Notes under the pieces: generated by a model
Told to the model about the DNA's origin: nothing
The model's database searches: none
What the model saw: only the letters and a program-made list of their open reading frames with translations
NCBI RefSeq assembly: GCF_000764305.2
Contig: NW_025944066.1
Coordinates: 124,001 to 188,000, forward strand
Source: Hyalella azteca
Taxonomy: Eukaryota > Arthropoda > Malacostraca > Amphipoda > Hyalellidae
DNA length: 64,000 nt
Direction of reading: 5' to 3'
Program-made: the position numbers and the translations under genes
In this document: positions 1 to 12,600 of the stretch, piece after piece
How the letters are laid out: each line of letters opens with the position of its first letter
Position numbering within the stretch: the stretch's first letter is position 1

Positions 1-233
1 AGCTCTAAATCGAATTTCAAATCCCTAAGTGTGTACGGGAGAGCCGTAAAAAGCTGCTAAGGGGAGCACAGTAGTAAGACTTGCGCGCGTGTTCTGTTTT
101 CTTGAACTTAATATGAAAATTTCACGGTTCTTTTTCAAGTGCAGTGACACAAACCGAGCGTGAGAGTCTACAGTGCAGAACCAATAGTGGTGAAGTTCGT
201 AAAGACAGAACAGTGGTGAGAAAATTATTCGAA

Positions 234-1358
234 ATGCTCGTTCCGGCTGATGCATCGGTCAGTGGAAGCACTAAGCTGGTTGCTGCCTTAGAACAATTCT
301 ACGGTGAGCAAGTAGCTAAAAGGAGAGTTGTGGTAGGCAAGCGAGTTGAAGAAGTGGTTCAGGTTGCACACGATCTCATGAAACACGTCGAGGCTCAAGA
401 GCCCCGATGTCTATCCACCCTGACACAGGCAGGCGGGCGATGGGAAGGTCTGAAAATTCACAGTCCAGGAGAATATCAAGTTACCATATACCTCAATCAA
501 ATGGGCGAATTTAATCTGGTCGACGATGGTTCAGTTCCAGGGAGCGCGGTGCTCAAGCTCAGCGATGGCAGGAAACGATCAATGTCATTGTGGGTGGAAT
601 TTATTACCGCCTCAGGCTACCTATCGTCGCGTAAAATGCGTGCAAGATTCCAGACTCTGGTTGCTCAAGCCGTAGAAAAATCACAATATCGCGACCAGCT
701 TCGTATGGTGGGAGGAACGTCTGAAGTCAGAGTTCGAATACGAGATACATACACCCTTGATATGGTGCTAGCATTCAAATGTTACGGAATATGGCCTCGC
801 AGTGCGGCTCATTGGCCTGAACCAACACTGCCGTGGCCGGGAGTAGAACAAGCAACCGAAGTCAAAATGTCTGGCTTCACGCTTGTGTCCAGAGATTGCT
901 CACACCTAGCCAGAGACAAGGAGAAGGACAAACAAGAAGCTGCGATCACAGCAGAAGGAGACACTTGGGTGATGGTTTTTGCGGAGGCTGAAGACCGCCT
1001 GCTTACCCAAGGATGTCGTAAAAAATGTTTAGGAATTTTGAAAACGCTTCGTGATCGTCATTTGGAATTGCCAGGCAACCCAGTGAGCGCCTTTGTATTG
1101 AAGACACTCGTGCTGTACGAGTGCGAGAAGCATCCTCATGAGTGGGAATGGGACACCTTAAGCTTAGGTGATAGAATCAACGGAATTCTCTTACAATTGA
1201 TCTCATGTTTATTATGCCGTCGTTGCCCGCATTATTTTCTTCCGCAAGTCGACCTATTCAGAGGAATACCTCGGCAGAGTTTAATGCAAGCTGCTTCGCA
1301 ATGCTGGCGACTAACAAGGGATCTGCTCACAAGAACGGAATACCTGCAGCAATGTTAA
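234..1358 (+). CDS. mab-21: mab-21 family protein, paralog A (intronless)
   Basis: Predicted 374-residue Mab-21 domain protein of the cGAS/MAB21 nucleotidyltransferase-fold family. Relatives act in eye, neural and sensory patterning in animals; enzymatic activity has not been established for MAB21L1/2. Seen here: the family block LNQMGEFNLVDDGS (about residues 86-99), LSDGRKRSMSLWVEFITASG, KCYGIWPRSAAHWP, RKKCLGILKTLRDRHLELPG and the C-terminal LLCRRCPHYFLP. The frame is open back to a GTG at 144. I chose the ATG at 234 because it gives the MLVP start also seen in the second copy and the usual family length of about 360. A 16-codon upstream ORF starts at the ATG at 113. Odd points: the SPTEFE motif reads SPGEYQ (E80, Q82), and an extra lysine/glutamate-rich stretch follows SHL before DTWVMVF. 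No intron interrupts it. An AATAAA lies at 1367-1372, just after the stop. Family assignment is certain; the symbol is by homology. Confidence 0.95.
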   Translation: MLVPADASVSGSTKLVAALEQFYGEQVAKRRVVVGKRVEEVVQVAHDLMKHVEAQEPRCLSTLTQAGGRWEGLKIHSPGEYQVTIYLNQMGEFNLVDDGSVPGSAVLKLSDGRKRSMSLWVEFITASGYLSSRKMRARFQTLVAQAVEKSQYRDQLRMVGGTSEVRVRIRDTYTLDMVLAFKCYGIWPRSAAHWPEPTLPWPGVEQATEVKMSGFTLVSRDCSHLARDKEKDKQEAAITAEGDTWVMVFAEAEDRLLTQGCRKKCLGILKTLRDRHLELPGNPVSAFVLKTLVLYECEKHPHEWEWDTLSLGDRINGILLQLISCLLCRRCPHYFLPQVDLFRGIPRQSLMQAASQCWRLTRDLLTRTEYLQQC

Positions 1359-1535
1359 AGCCATGAAATAAACCAGAGGGAAAGACAGCTTTAAAAGGTC
1401 CCCGAGATGGAGTGCAATGCGATAGCGAAAGGCGGGTCTGCGCGCCCTCTGGCCCCGCCTGGCATTATCTTCCTGCAGGCGTTCGATAATTAGAGCATCA
1501 GGCTGCAGGAGCGCCACTTGCAAAAGCTTTTAACG
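1359..1535 (+). promoter_or_regulatory. 177-bp spacer between the two mab-21 genes, with a strong 3' splice-site-like sequence
   Basis: The spacer contains an AATAAA at 1367-1372 and a pyrimidine-rich run ending in CTTCCTGCAG (AG at 1477-1478), 57 bases before the second ATG. A second CTGCAG lies at 1503-1508. With so little space for a separate promoter, the two genes may be co-transcribed, with the acceptor used for cis-splicing of a 5' UTR intron or for spliced-leader trans-splicing. The sequence elements are seen; their use is inferred. Confidence 0.45.
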
Positions 1536-2603
1536 ATGTTGGTGCCCACCGAAGGAGCTCGCCTTGTTCCCCAACTGGGCAGGTACTGCGGAGAGCGAGT
1601 AGCTGCCCGCAGGGCGGCTGTTATGAGGGGACTTCGGGAGGTGGCGACAGCCTTGCAAGAAATCCTTCGGGAGGTTGAATTGCAAGAGCCGCGCGTCATT
1701 TCATCATTGGCTGAAGTCAACGGACGTTACGAAGGATTGCATGTTTTATCGCCTACCGAGTTCGAGGCAATTCTTTACCTCAATCAAATGGGAGAGTTCA
1801 ATTTCGTCGATGACGGAAGTTTTCCCGGAAGTGCAGTTTTAAAACTCAGTGATGGACGAAAGCGTTCCATGTCGTTGTGGGTAGAATTTATAACCGCATC
1901 AGGTTATTTATCTGCGAGAAAGATGCGAGCGCGTTTACAGACATTAGTGACTGCAGCAGTTGAAAAAGCTGGTAATGGCGTGAAAGTTGTTTCCGATAAT
2001 AGTGAAGTGAAATTGCGTATAAGGGACAAGTTTACAGTGCAATTAATACCGGCATTCAAGTGTTCCGGCGTCTGGCCTCGGTCTGCCGCCCACTGGCCAA
2101 CACCTCATATCCCATGGCCAAACCCTCAGCACGTAGTTGAGGTAAAGGCCGAGGGTTTCGACTTGGTAAGCCGCGAGGGGCACCGTGGCAGCGGAGGGCT
2201 CGAGGCGGACGCCTGGGTGATGGCCTTCACGGACGCTGAGCAGAGACTTCTGCAAGGGGGCAGCAGACGCAAGTGCTTGTCTTTTCTGAAGGCGCTCAGA
2301 GACAGGCATTTGGCATTGGTGGGGGACCCAGTTCCTGCTCGAGTCCTGACGGCCCTTATCTTACATGAGTGTGAGAAGCACCCCAGTGAGAGCGAATGGG
2401 TTGAAGCCGCTTTAGGAGAGCGACTTTTGGGCGTGATGCTGCAACTGATCACGTGTCTACAGTGTCGGAGGTGTCCTCATTATTTCCTACCTGGAATAAA
2501 CCTAATAAAGGCGCCACCAGCGGCTTTAGAAGCTGCAGCTCGACAGGCTTGGAAGCTTGCACGGGATCTACTCACGAATCCCAAAGGAATTGAAAAACTC
2601 TAA
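1536..2603 (+). CDS. mab-21: mab-21 family protein, paralog B (intronless, more canonical)
   Basis: Predicted 355-residue Mab-21 domain protein, close to the usual family length of about 359. It keeps the canonical SPTEFE motif (E75 and E77, the positions expected for metal ligands in cGAS-like folds), LYLNQMGEFNFVDDGS, LSDGRKRSMSLWVEFITASG, KCSGVWPRSAAHWP, SRRKCLSFLKALRDRHLAL, QCRRCPHYFLP and the typical C-terminal LLTNPKGIEKL. The frame is open from a TTG at 1518, but ATG 1536 gives the MLVP start shared with paralog A. It lies 177 bp downstream of paralog A on the same strand, so the pair looks like a local tandem duplication. Both lie inside an intron of Nbea, in the opposite orientation. 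Paralog B is the better candidate for the conserved mab-21 function; paralog A is more diverged. Confidence 0.96.
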   Translation: MLVPTEGARLVPQLGRYCGERVAARRAAVMRGLREVATALQEILREVELQEPRVISSLAEVNGRYEGLHVLSPTEFEAILYLNQMGEFNFVDDGSFPGSAVLKLSDGRKRSMSLWVEFITASGYLSARKMRARLQTLVTAAVEKAGNGVKVVSDNSEVKLRIRDKFTVQLIPAFKCSGVWPRSAAHWPTPHIPWPNPQHVVEVKAEGFDLVSREGHRGSGGLEADAWVMAFTDAEQRLLQGGSRRKCLSFLKALRDRHLALVGDPVPARVLTALILHECEKHPSESEWVEAALGERLLGVMLQLITCLQCRRCPHYFLPGINLIKAPPAALEAAARQAWKLARDLLTNPKGIEKL

Positions 2604-3129
2604 TTTTAAAAGAACGTGTGATTCGTGAAGAGCCACATAGATGTGAGTGAACGTGTACTAATACCAAAATTATAATCAAATTCAATGCATGATTAAAATT
2701 GTCAATTCGGATGTAGAGACTGCAAAAATTCGTTTCATGAAATACTATCCCTATACACATAAGAGTCATAACGCAGTGAAATAGCAATCTTAGAATTTAA
2801 AAACTAATGTTAGATAGTGTTTTTTAACTGCAAAATTGACGCACGGTCGCTAAGTTCATTTGAATTTTTCATGCTCATCAATGAAGCCATGTATAGATTG
2901 AAATATGTTGATAATTTGTTATATTTTGTTCATGCAATGCTAGCAGTGCATTTTCATTGGAAAGCTGACAAGGCGCTCTAACGTTGTGAAGTTGTTATGT
3001 TTCTATTATAGAGCTGTGATATACTTAGTTCCAAGTATCTGTGTACATAAGTTTTGCAAATATTCGACTGTGTAGAGTAGTGTGCAGAAATATTACGTAC
3101 CTATAGCACCTTAATAATATTTGAATCGA
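2604..3129 (+). other. 3' flank / probable 3' UTR of mab-21 paralog B
   Basis: A+T-rich sequence following the stop codon with no open frame of interest. It probably includes the 3' UTR of paralog B. I could not fix the polyadenylation site. Confidence 0.4.
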
Positions 3130-3585
3130 CGATTAATTCACTCTTAAAATGATTAGGCGGTGCAACTCAAATTTTACGTATTTACCCCTGAATTTATTTT
3201 TAAAATGTAAGTCTACGTACTGCGATGACCTTTGCTATGATGCATTCTACATTGATTTATTTTAAAGATGTTCATTATAGAGAAATTCCATTTTCAAATG
3301 ATTCTGATCGAACTCGGAGTATACGCATTCAACCTTGAATTTAATTCGAAATTTTAAGGATACGTACTGCGATGCCAAAACCGTAAACGTTGAGAAATTA
3401 AAATTTGATTTATTTCATGAATGTTCATTTTAGATTAATTCGCTCTTCCAATGATTATGATGGAACTTGAAGTATACGTGTTTTCCCCTGAATTTAATTT
3501 GAAAATCTAAGGCTATATATCTGCGATGCCAAACCTTTAGCTTTGACGAATTTTACCTTGATTTATTTTAGAAGTTTTTGTATTA
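3130..3585 (+). repeat. Three tandem copies of a ~150-bp diverged unit
   Basis: Three consecutive diverged copies begin near 3130, 3278 and 3433. Landmarks recur in order: CAATGATTATGATGGAACT-like, TTTACCCCTGAATTTAATTT-like, CTACGTACTGCGATGCCAAA-like and TTGATTTATTTTA. The array starts about 530 bp after the mab-21 stop, so it may be transcribed as 3' UTR or lie in a regulatory segment. Confidence 0.75.
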
Positions 3586-6500
3586 GATAGCGAAGCATAT
3601 AGTATTTCAAGTTGCTTCATTGTATAGTTGAGAATAACTATCCATCACTGAATAGTCATGACGATTAACTTATTATATATAACATAATTGTTTTGTAGGC
3701 GTGTAAAGTACAGACTTTAGCGCATTAACAATTATTTCATTATCCTAAATTATGTAGCGAAGCATGAACTATATAATAATTAACGGGAAAATTGTTACTC
3801 ACTATTCAGAAAGCTAAACAGGAAATAATTGCGTGTGACTAATTTAACAAACACTTCCATATATAATGAGAAAATTGAATTTCAATTATGAAAGATTTTC
3901 GCGATTTTATATGAGTCTATTTAATCTACTAAATTCAGAAGGAAGTGCCCTTTAAAAATTATGATATATATAATCAACAACGGTTATATTCAACTCAATT
4001 TTTCAATGGAATTCAAACGCATTTATTATCAATAAATTTAAAGAAATTTCAAAACGCCTATATCTTTGACGTCAATTATCTTTCACGTTGAATCCAATTA
4101 ATTTTCGTAACTTAAATGTCCAAGCGCTTCGAAATTACCAAATTATAGATACCGTTGGCAATGGCTATTTAGATATATTTTGTGAGCATTTTATTCAATT
4201 TCAACGGAATCGTTCGACTTATTCATTTACAAGCAGGCCTAAAATGAAGTACTGTTTCATTGGGACAGATTTGAAATTAACTTTTGCTATTAGCGAAATG
4301 TAGAATTTACGCTGTTGATTGTTGTCAACATTCGTGATATCAACTAAGATAATTTGTACCAACACTTGATCAATAATAGAATTCAAACATGTCTTATATA
4401 GTCTATCATTAGAGGTAACTGAGTAAGCAAAGAAATTCTCGAGAATTTGAGCCGGCGATAGATAGCCACGAACTCGCTGCATATTAATATTTTTATTATG
4501 GGGACATTTCAATAAAGACGTAAAGTTTGTGTCGATGTCAAAATACAAATAGTCCTAGCTTGTAGGTTCTTCAGTGTCGCAGAGATATAGATACTAGAAA
4601 AATGGTTTGGTCACCACTGAAAAAAAAATAATTCTCGGATATAGTTTGCCTTGATTGCCAAAAAAATTAACGGAAATCAAGTCGTTAATTGGAATTTTTT
4701 GGCGTAAATCAAAATTTAAAAAAACAAAACAATATGTTTAAATGCAAAAGAAAATTGTCGAATAATTACACAATGCGCTTGAAATTGAGCTAATGTGAAT
4801 GGAGTGTCACGACAAAAACGGCTGCTGAGAAAAACGAGCAGAGCTGCAAGTGTGCAACAAGATAAGCAGGAGAGAACACGCAGGAATGTGTCGCTCGTCC
4901 CATGTAACAGCGACAGCAGCAAATCAGCCAACCCGGTGCTAATCAGACGGACATTCAGGCAGCGAACATGCACGCTTAGGGCTCCTCTGTTGAACTATTA
5001 ACAGCCTTCCGCGTTTTTCCTCACTATCAACAATGACCGCGTGCTTTGATTTATGTAAATTAATAATTGTTAAGCATACACGAAACGTTCCTCAGCATAC
5101 TCACACATGAGGTTTCGATATTATTTAAATTGATTATGAAGTCAGACGATGGTCCTGAGATGTTTAGGGTTGATAGCAGCCGAATGGCAGAACAGATACT
5201 TACAGATGTTGTTGAAATCAGTAGAAAGTTTAACTTAGTATAACTCACCAACAATATTCACGGCAAAGCTTTGAATTATTTCGATGAAGTATACAAATGT
5301 TCAACAGGCTGAATTCAGAAATTTTTTATCAAATTAAATCATAAGCGCTGAAGTCCTGTTTCTTGTTTCTTATGAATCGTAAATGGGAAAAAGAATTTAA
5401 AAGTGATTGAATAGGTCAGTTAAACTAGGAAAACGATAAATTGAAAAGAATAATGAATTCACGTTACCGCTCACATATTTGTGGGCCATCAAAGAAAAAA
5501 TTCAGTACATTTTATGCTTGAAGGAATGGCAGTTTGTAATGGCCAGTATTGTAAACTCCGGGACCAACAGAGACAAGGAATTTCTGGACAAGAAAGCTGC
5601 AGGCGTACGACCGTTTGTAGCTAAAGAATAATAATAATCAACACAGAAAGCTGCGGTTTTGATGAGTTTATAATATTGAACAAGAAAGTTTTCTTGTTAT
5701 GAAGTTAAAAAGTCTTCTTGAAGCCGGACTTCAACGAAATTATCATAACGCGAGGCAAATATTGTAGAAATTTTCCTCAATTAAATTGGGCAGCGCAAAA
5801 AGTTGTTATATTGTATAACTGAATGAGAAAATTAATTATCACAGCGTCTTAAATTCGACGAAATATTCAACGAGATACTTAATTGAGTCTCCACGTCCCA
5901 GGAAAACAATGTCAGAAAATGAACGTTGATTTATGTATGTACCGTTGAAGATAAAAAAGGTGAGTAAAATAATTAAGTAACCGTTCATCGGAGCGGTTGA
6001 TCAAAAAATCGAGTGCGTTCAAATGCCACTTTCCTCGATGAATTAATTAGCGAAGGATGGAAAAGTTTGTAATTGACCAACATTGATATATCAATGCCAA
6101 GGACTCGTAATTCACTTGCAATACGAAATTAACCATGTAATTGGTATTAAGAGTCGTGCAATTAAATAAATTTATAATGGATACTATAAGGGCAACGTGA
6201 CTTTGAACACAAGATCGAACGATCGATGCTGAATAATTCAAAGTCTTCCCAGCACGACGCAGCATTACTGGTCCGATCTGAACCCTACACAAACAACGAT
6301 TTTTTACTAGAAGCGACAAGCACAAAGGTTACAACAGACAGAGGCAGTAACGGATGGGGTCATAAAATGGCGGACAGACGATATAACACACAAAAGATGG
6401 ATTTCTGCATCACCGCAGATGTATATTGATTATTCTACCTAGAAGTGTACATGTCTATTTTCCATGAATTAGAGACGAGGTGAGCGCACGAATATAGAAG

Positions 6501-9500
6501 AAACGCGACATTAAAGAAAATGCAATGCGACAAGCGTACCATGCATGGAGTGTCTAATATTCAGTTGCGAAATGGAAGTCAATAAAAGCATATATCTTAT
6601 TAGGGTAACCGACAGCAAATTTTGATACTAACAGTAAAAATAGCGGACAAAAAGATTCCCCAGTCTAAGAAATTTGAAATAACCGGAATTATAATTTGGT
6701 TTAGTGTTGTCCCACGCATGCATGCAGGGCCTTAAATACAGCGAATCATCGAAATTATAAAATGATCACAGTAAACAAGACCCCGAGCATAAATATAATA
6801 ATTTTCATACGGTTATATCATCGCAGTTAATAACAAATTTGTAATGCCGGTAATGCGGATACTAATTTGAGGAATAAATTTTAATAATAATAAAAAATTA
6901 TTAAAACACATTCCAAATCAACTTCTGAACAATTATATATCTAACTTCTTCATTATTTCAACTGTACTTGTAGCACTACGTGGAAATTATCAGCTCATAG
7001 AAGGATTCAATTAAAAAATAAATTTATGAAAATCAGAATCAAAATTCATCGGAAGAAGGAAACATCATGAAAATCTTGCAGTAGAGGTATAGGCGCAGTA
7101 GCAGGGCAGGCAGTTTGGTAAAGGACGGCTGGTCTAGGAGGCAGCGCTGTGATCTATAGGGTTTGATAAGACGCTGACATCTCCATCTGACTCACAAGTC
7201 TTCGCTGACATCTCCCTAGAATAAGCGCTGCACTCCAGCCTATTAACACCCGGCAAGCAGGTGTAACATCGTGGAAAATTCACCAAGCAGAGTGGGTGAT
7301 TTTAATTTAAAATGATAGTAAATCGCTTTATTGTCGAGTTTCTCCCCAAAGTTGTATAATACCTTACGGTCAAGTAATGCAATTACTGACAATATTATCT
7401 TTATAATGTATGTTCAACGACTTGATAATTGTTGACAGAACATGTGGAACTAAAAACACTAAATAAAAGAAAAAATTCAATGCTAAATTACTTAAATCAA
7501 TAGAATGAATAAATACATTCAAGTTAATTTTTGCCTCTCGCATTCTGAAAATTAAACGATATACTAGAGGCCATACTACACATAACTTGCAGCAGCATAT
7601 AAATGTTCGCAGCAGATTCACAGGATGGCTAGAATTAGCTAGCATTTTTAGAGCATTAGGCTAAATTTTTGTATATTTCACCGCCTCATCCTGTGTTTAG
7701 CAGCAGAATCTTGAAGAACATGAATAATGCAAGCGGTCTCGATGCCTTCAGAACCACAATTATACTGGATACAATGACTAGCTGCAGAGGCCTCAACATT
7801 TCAAAAAATACATTTCCATAATAATTTGACGCGCACTCAACTATCATTTCCATAACTTAACATATGCCTGCGTAAGCATCATTGCAGGCGCACACAATGA
7901 GACCATTAATTTTGCAAGGAAATGCAAGTAGTGGTAGTTTAAATGTATACTTTTAAATGAACAAAAGATGAATCCTAACTTTCAATCTCTTACAAAAATA
8001 TCATTACGTCTAAATCCTGTCGGCATGCACGCATTAATTACGGTCTTGCCGTATACACGAAGCTAAGTTTTAAATTAAATAGAAGCAAAACTATCATTCA
8101 TAAAAAAATAATAAGGTCCAAACTTTCCGTCGTTCCAAGGTTCCTAGAAAACAAGGTGGTTATAGAAAAGTGCTCAAAAATTTTCCCCACGGACTGGCAG
8201 CGAGAAACTGAAAAGACGATCACAGACTCCAGCCTGGCGAGCATATATATAGAGCCCGGAAAGTGTATACGCACCACTAAGCGCGCAAGTTTTATGGGTT
8301 TCACGTCCACTTTGGCGACCGCAAATCGCTCCTTAACCCGACAATTAGCAATAACCTCTAGAGCCCTCAACAGTCATAAAATTCTACCATGAAACTCAAG
8401 TACAGACATCAACAATGTTGAAGCCAAGAGCAGGAATTTGCATCAGGTTAAACATAAACTTCCAAGGCCTCCAACTATACATAAGCAATGCACACGAGAG
8501 CATCAATCACCGAAACAACAAAAGCATTAACCACAACTTCACTTGTAACATATTCATAAATATACATTTATGCACGATGTTGACACAGTCAAGGTTTCGG
8601 GTGCAAGAAAATCATGTCTGAAGAAAATATGTGAATGAGTTATTTTAGTGCACATTGCGAGAAGAAAAACTAGTTAAATTTCGGCGTAAATGTTAGCTAA
8701 ATGTGTCAATATTAAAACAAAAAAGTGACAAAAGGCAATTATAGTTGAACCATAAATTATCATTCTTGATATCAGTCAACGGTTAAATGAATGTATCATT
8801 CATTACATTAGTATACATTAAAACGACGGACGTCCATCTTTTTCTTTTTGTCCATGAAAATAAAATTGTTGAATTCAAGCTACAAAATATGCGATTACGA
8901 TGAATGGTAATAAATATTAACATGACTTGCGCAACGCCGCGATCAGGAGGCCTTTGGCGCGCAGGTTTACTGCATGGCATCGCAGTGTCTCAAGGGACCA
9001 GAGCATGCGACTCGGAGCTTGAATACTGTACAGAGCCTATATCTGTTATATAGGGACTAGTAATCACTAACACTTTCAATTCACACTCAACAACTTCGCT
9101 CTATACATGCATAGCTCAATTTCTTTTCATATGTCAATTTTGGTTACATGGCAATTATATGCATTTTTCTTTGTGTACCCAAGAAGAAATGTCCAAAATT
9201 TCAAATTTTGCTCAAGAGGAGCGATAAGCGCTTTCAGTGGTAAATAAGAATGATAATGCATTTTTTCTAGATATTCATCCAAATAACCTTAAATATTTTT
9301 TGAATCGTTATGCTGTAACAACACAACTTTTCAGGAATCGATATGCTGTAACTGCACAATTTTTCAACCTTCAACTTCAAAAGAGGCAATTAATTTCTAG
9401 AGCATTTTTTCCATGCATACGAATTAGATTTCTATGAAACTGAGATGTCTACACTCTCTTCAAACAATTTTTGCAGAATCTATACACATCTACATCAAGT

Positions 9501-9534
9501 GAATGACAAAATGGGTCAAAATTTAACTTTACTG
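3586..9534. other. Long Nbea intron, segment 1: no gene recognised
   Basis: About 6 kb of A+T-rich non-coding sequence. Open frames are short and show no recognisable protein family. A more G+C-rich patch at about 7,090-7,270 carries a repeated GCTGACATCTCC. A degenerate direct repeat around GAATCGTTATGCTGTAAC lies at 9,300-9,360. Nothing else is supported. Confidence 0.6.
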
Positions 9535-9617
9535 TAACTTTAATAATATCAAATAAAAATTGATATTATTACAGTTATAAATTTATCTTTAACTTTACTG
9601 TAACTGTAATAATATCA
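9535..9617. repeat. Alternating direct/inverted 17-bp repeat (hairpin former)
   Basis: TAACTGTAATAATATCA at 9601-9617 is the exact reverse complement of 9561-9577. A near-direct copy with one T for G change lies at 9535-9551. The three arms alternate in orientation and can form stems with short loops. No terminal repeats or ORF suggest a transposon. Confidence 0.75.
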
Positions 9618-12600
9618 AATAAATACCGGTACTAGAGTATATGACATAAAAATTGCTACGTTAAAAAACTGCAGGCTTACGCTTTCGGAGAAAACAAAAG
9701 AGCAGCGAATGACAACATTCTGTTCGCAGGCTAATAAACTTAAGAGACGTATCAATTCTGAACGAGGAGCATACACGTTGTAAAAACTTAATAAGAGAGC
9801 AGGTAATTGTTGAAGCATGTGTCGCGCAACTCAAGACGATTGCCATGTGGATAAACTGCGTTCAATGAGGGGAGTCGAGCTCAAGCTGAGTGCTTGGCTG
9901 TCACGCATGCTTTGCCGGAGCGGATCTGACGGAACGGGCACGTGGAAGTCGTAACGTGTATACGTGCGACAATATTTCGCTGAGAATGACTACAAGGAAT
10001 ATGTGACCGTGAGCCATATAAATGAAGCGGAAGCAACGAGAATATATAATAATGAGTACTTCAATAATTAGTCTGACTTAAATAGTAAGTTTGATTATGG
10101 TATGATCGATTTTCTTGGAGTTCTCTTTTCATTTCAATTATTGGCGATTCAATAATCAAAACGTATACTTATATAATAGCGTAAGTAGCTCTGCCAAATA
10201 CCAATCTAAAGTTACGTCTATATTTGATGAACAAAAAAAATGTTGAGCTGAAATTATTCTTTTAGATATATTGCGATGAGCCGCCGGGAAATCTTATGTC
10301 AAATGGACGAGTGAAACTGGAAAGTTTTATTGTGAACACAACTGAGAACAATTTACGTATCGCGCAGCAGCATCAGTTTAAACCTCGAGGGTCACATCGC
10401 ATCCGCTGCCGGAAAGCAAAAGATCAATAGCGTGTGGGCACGACGAGGGTTGTATAGAAGTGAGGGCCCGGCCACGAGGCGTATCGGCGATGACAGCTAA
10501 GACTCATGTTGCACCCGCGCTGATGGATGGATAGTCTTGAGGGATGTGTCACATAATTGGAGGTTAAGCTCACTCCACACTCACTACAGTCTAATGACAC
10601 ACAACATTAGCGCCGTCACAACAGGAACTGAATAGCGATTTGGTACAAGCACGACATGAAAACTCGATGAATTGAAGTTCTTTTTCCAAACACCTCATAA
10701 ACAATGATTTTCCAAACAGCTCACGAACAATGAAAAGACGTTTTAGATTGAAATATAGGAGTTAAAGAAGAAAATAAATGATGAAATATTTGCAAAAATA
10801 AATGAAAAACTCCGAAGTTCATCGTAAAGTTTCCTTCACGCCTGTGCTTTAGTATTCAAATGGACAGGCAAAGCGTTCGTAAATATATTAACATTGAGTG
10901 AAGAACAAGGCCAAGCTGTGCGCGACGAGCTCTTGATGAGAGCAGAAAACTAACAGTCAAAGCAAATTAAAGCCTAAGTGGCGTGCGGACAAAGAAGGCT
11001 CTCAGTGAGGGTGACAGAGCGAGCCGAGAGAGGGTGATGTTATAGTAACGTATACCGAGCCATTTAATACAGATCATAAAAACGTTGGTAATAAGCTTGC
11101 TCTGTATGCTGTCAATAGTTTCTTTCTTCGATTAAAATTGTATGGTATTAATCTCATGATAGTGATAAAATCTACCGGTTTATACCAAACAAATAAAACT
11201 CACAAACAGCATGAAATTCGGGCCATGAATCTGACGTGAATTTCGGTGAAGCGATTGAGCTCGCACAAAATCGATTCAGCATACCACAATTCAACTATCT
11301 TTTTGTACTTGGCATATTTAATAAAAATGCAATACGCAGATGAATTGAAATAAATTTTTCAACGTAGAATCACGAGCTGCACCTAAAGGAAAAAAAATTC
11401 GTAAGTAAAAACACTTGATGTGATTTCATACGTAACAAATTGCGTCCGGTTCATCAGGAAGCATGGAATTTCCAGCAGGCATTCTTGCGAAAAATAGAGA
11501 GAACCCGGGCCCTAGAGATGCTATAGGTAACACTTGGCGATGTGTGTTATCAAGGAAGCACTCCCAGTAAGCAGTGCACAAGAGGCGGTTATCGCCAAAT
11601 GCTCGCTCTCTGATAGGAGGAAGTGAGCTGCGAGCCAGAGACAGCTTATACAAGCGTCTTACGACTTCATCCTATCCGACTTGACGCTTCCAGCTTCCAC
11701 TCATGTTTAGTTTCATGTGCAATATTTGTAAAGCTCTCATTCATTAAATATATGATTAGTAAATGAAACTTTAACGATCTAAAATACCATGGTAGTCAGA
11801 CGTGTTGAAGTAATAACCAAAAAGCCGTAAACCTAAATAGTGACTATAGACAGAAAGAAAGAACGAAAGGATTACCTGAAAACCATTAGGTGATTGCAAT
11901 TAAGTTCACCATTTAGTGAAATTAGACGGGAGCTATTCAGAGGATTTACAAGTGATTTCAGGCAATTGCTTCCACATATTGTTTTTCAAAATTATCAATA
12001 TTACTAGTTCCGATCGTTGTTCCAGCAATCACGAAAAATCAGAAAGGATTTTCTTCTGACAACAAATTAGCTTTTCAAAGGAACAAAAAATTAGCAAAAA
12101 TTGGTAAAACAAACTGAGATGTGTCCTAACAAATTGAAAAATACATATATAACAAAATAATTTCGCTACATTTTAAATCTTTAATGCTTGATTACTTCAA
12201 CCGCATACAATAGAGAATTAATAAGCAGCACTTGTAAGCAATGCGACTAAGTATAGCACCGGGCGATACTGCTCTTGAAGAGATGGCGCTGTATTGACAG
12301 ATCATAGCCAGCGTTGGTTAGGAACAAAAGCCTGCGGTTCCAAGAAGTGCCTTTGAATAGCGATGTGAGTTTGCGGGCAGTCTCTTTGAGATGCTTTTCA
12401 TGTAACGCAACCACTTCCCTGGAGTGTGTGGCCAGCGTCTTGGCCACACATACCCTCCACTAAAGTTGCGGGTACTGAGCTCGTGAAATGGATACACCTG
12501 GTGCGCTTATAGATGCATTTAGAATCTGCTTACTGGAAATAACTTTTATACGGGGCTGCAATAAATTACATGATTCAAATTTTTGCTGAATAATTACGAA

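Noticed and set aside
144..233. N-terminal extension of mab-21 paralog A from the GTG at 144
   Set aside because: It lacks an ATG and has no counterpart in the family; the ATG at 234 gives the conserved MLVP start.
8240..8270. TATATATA box-like sequence
   Set aside because: Isolated A/T run in an A+T-rich intron with no downstream gene.
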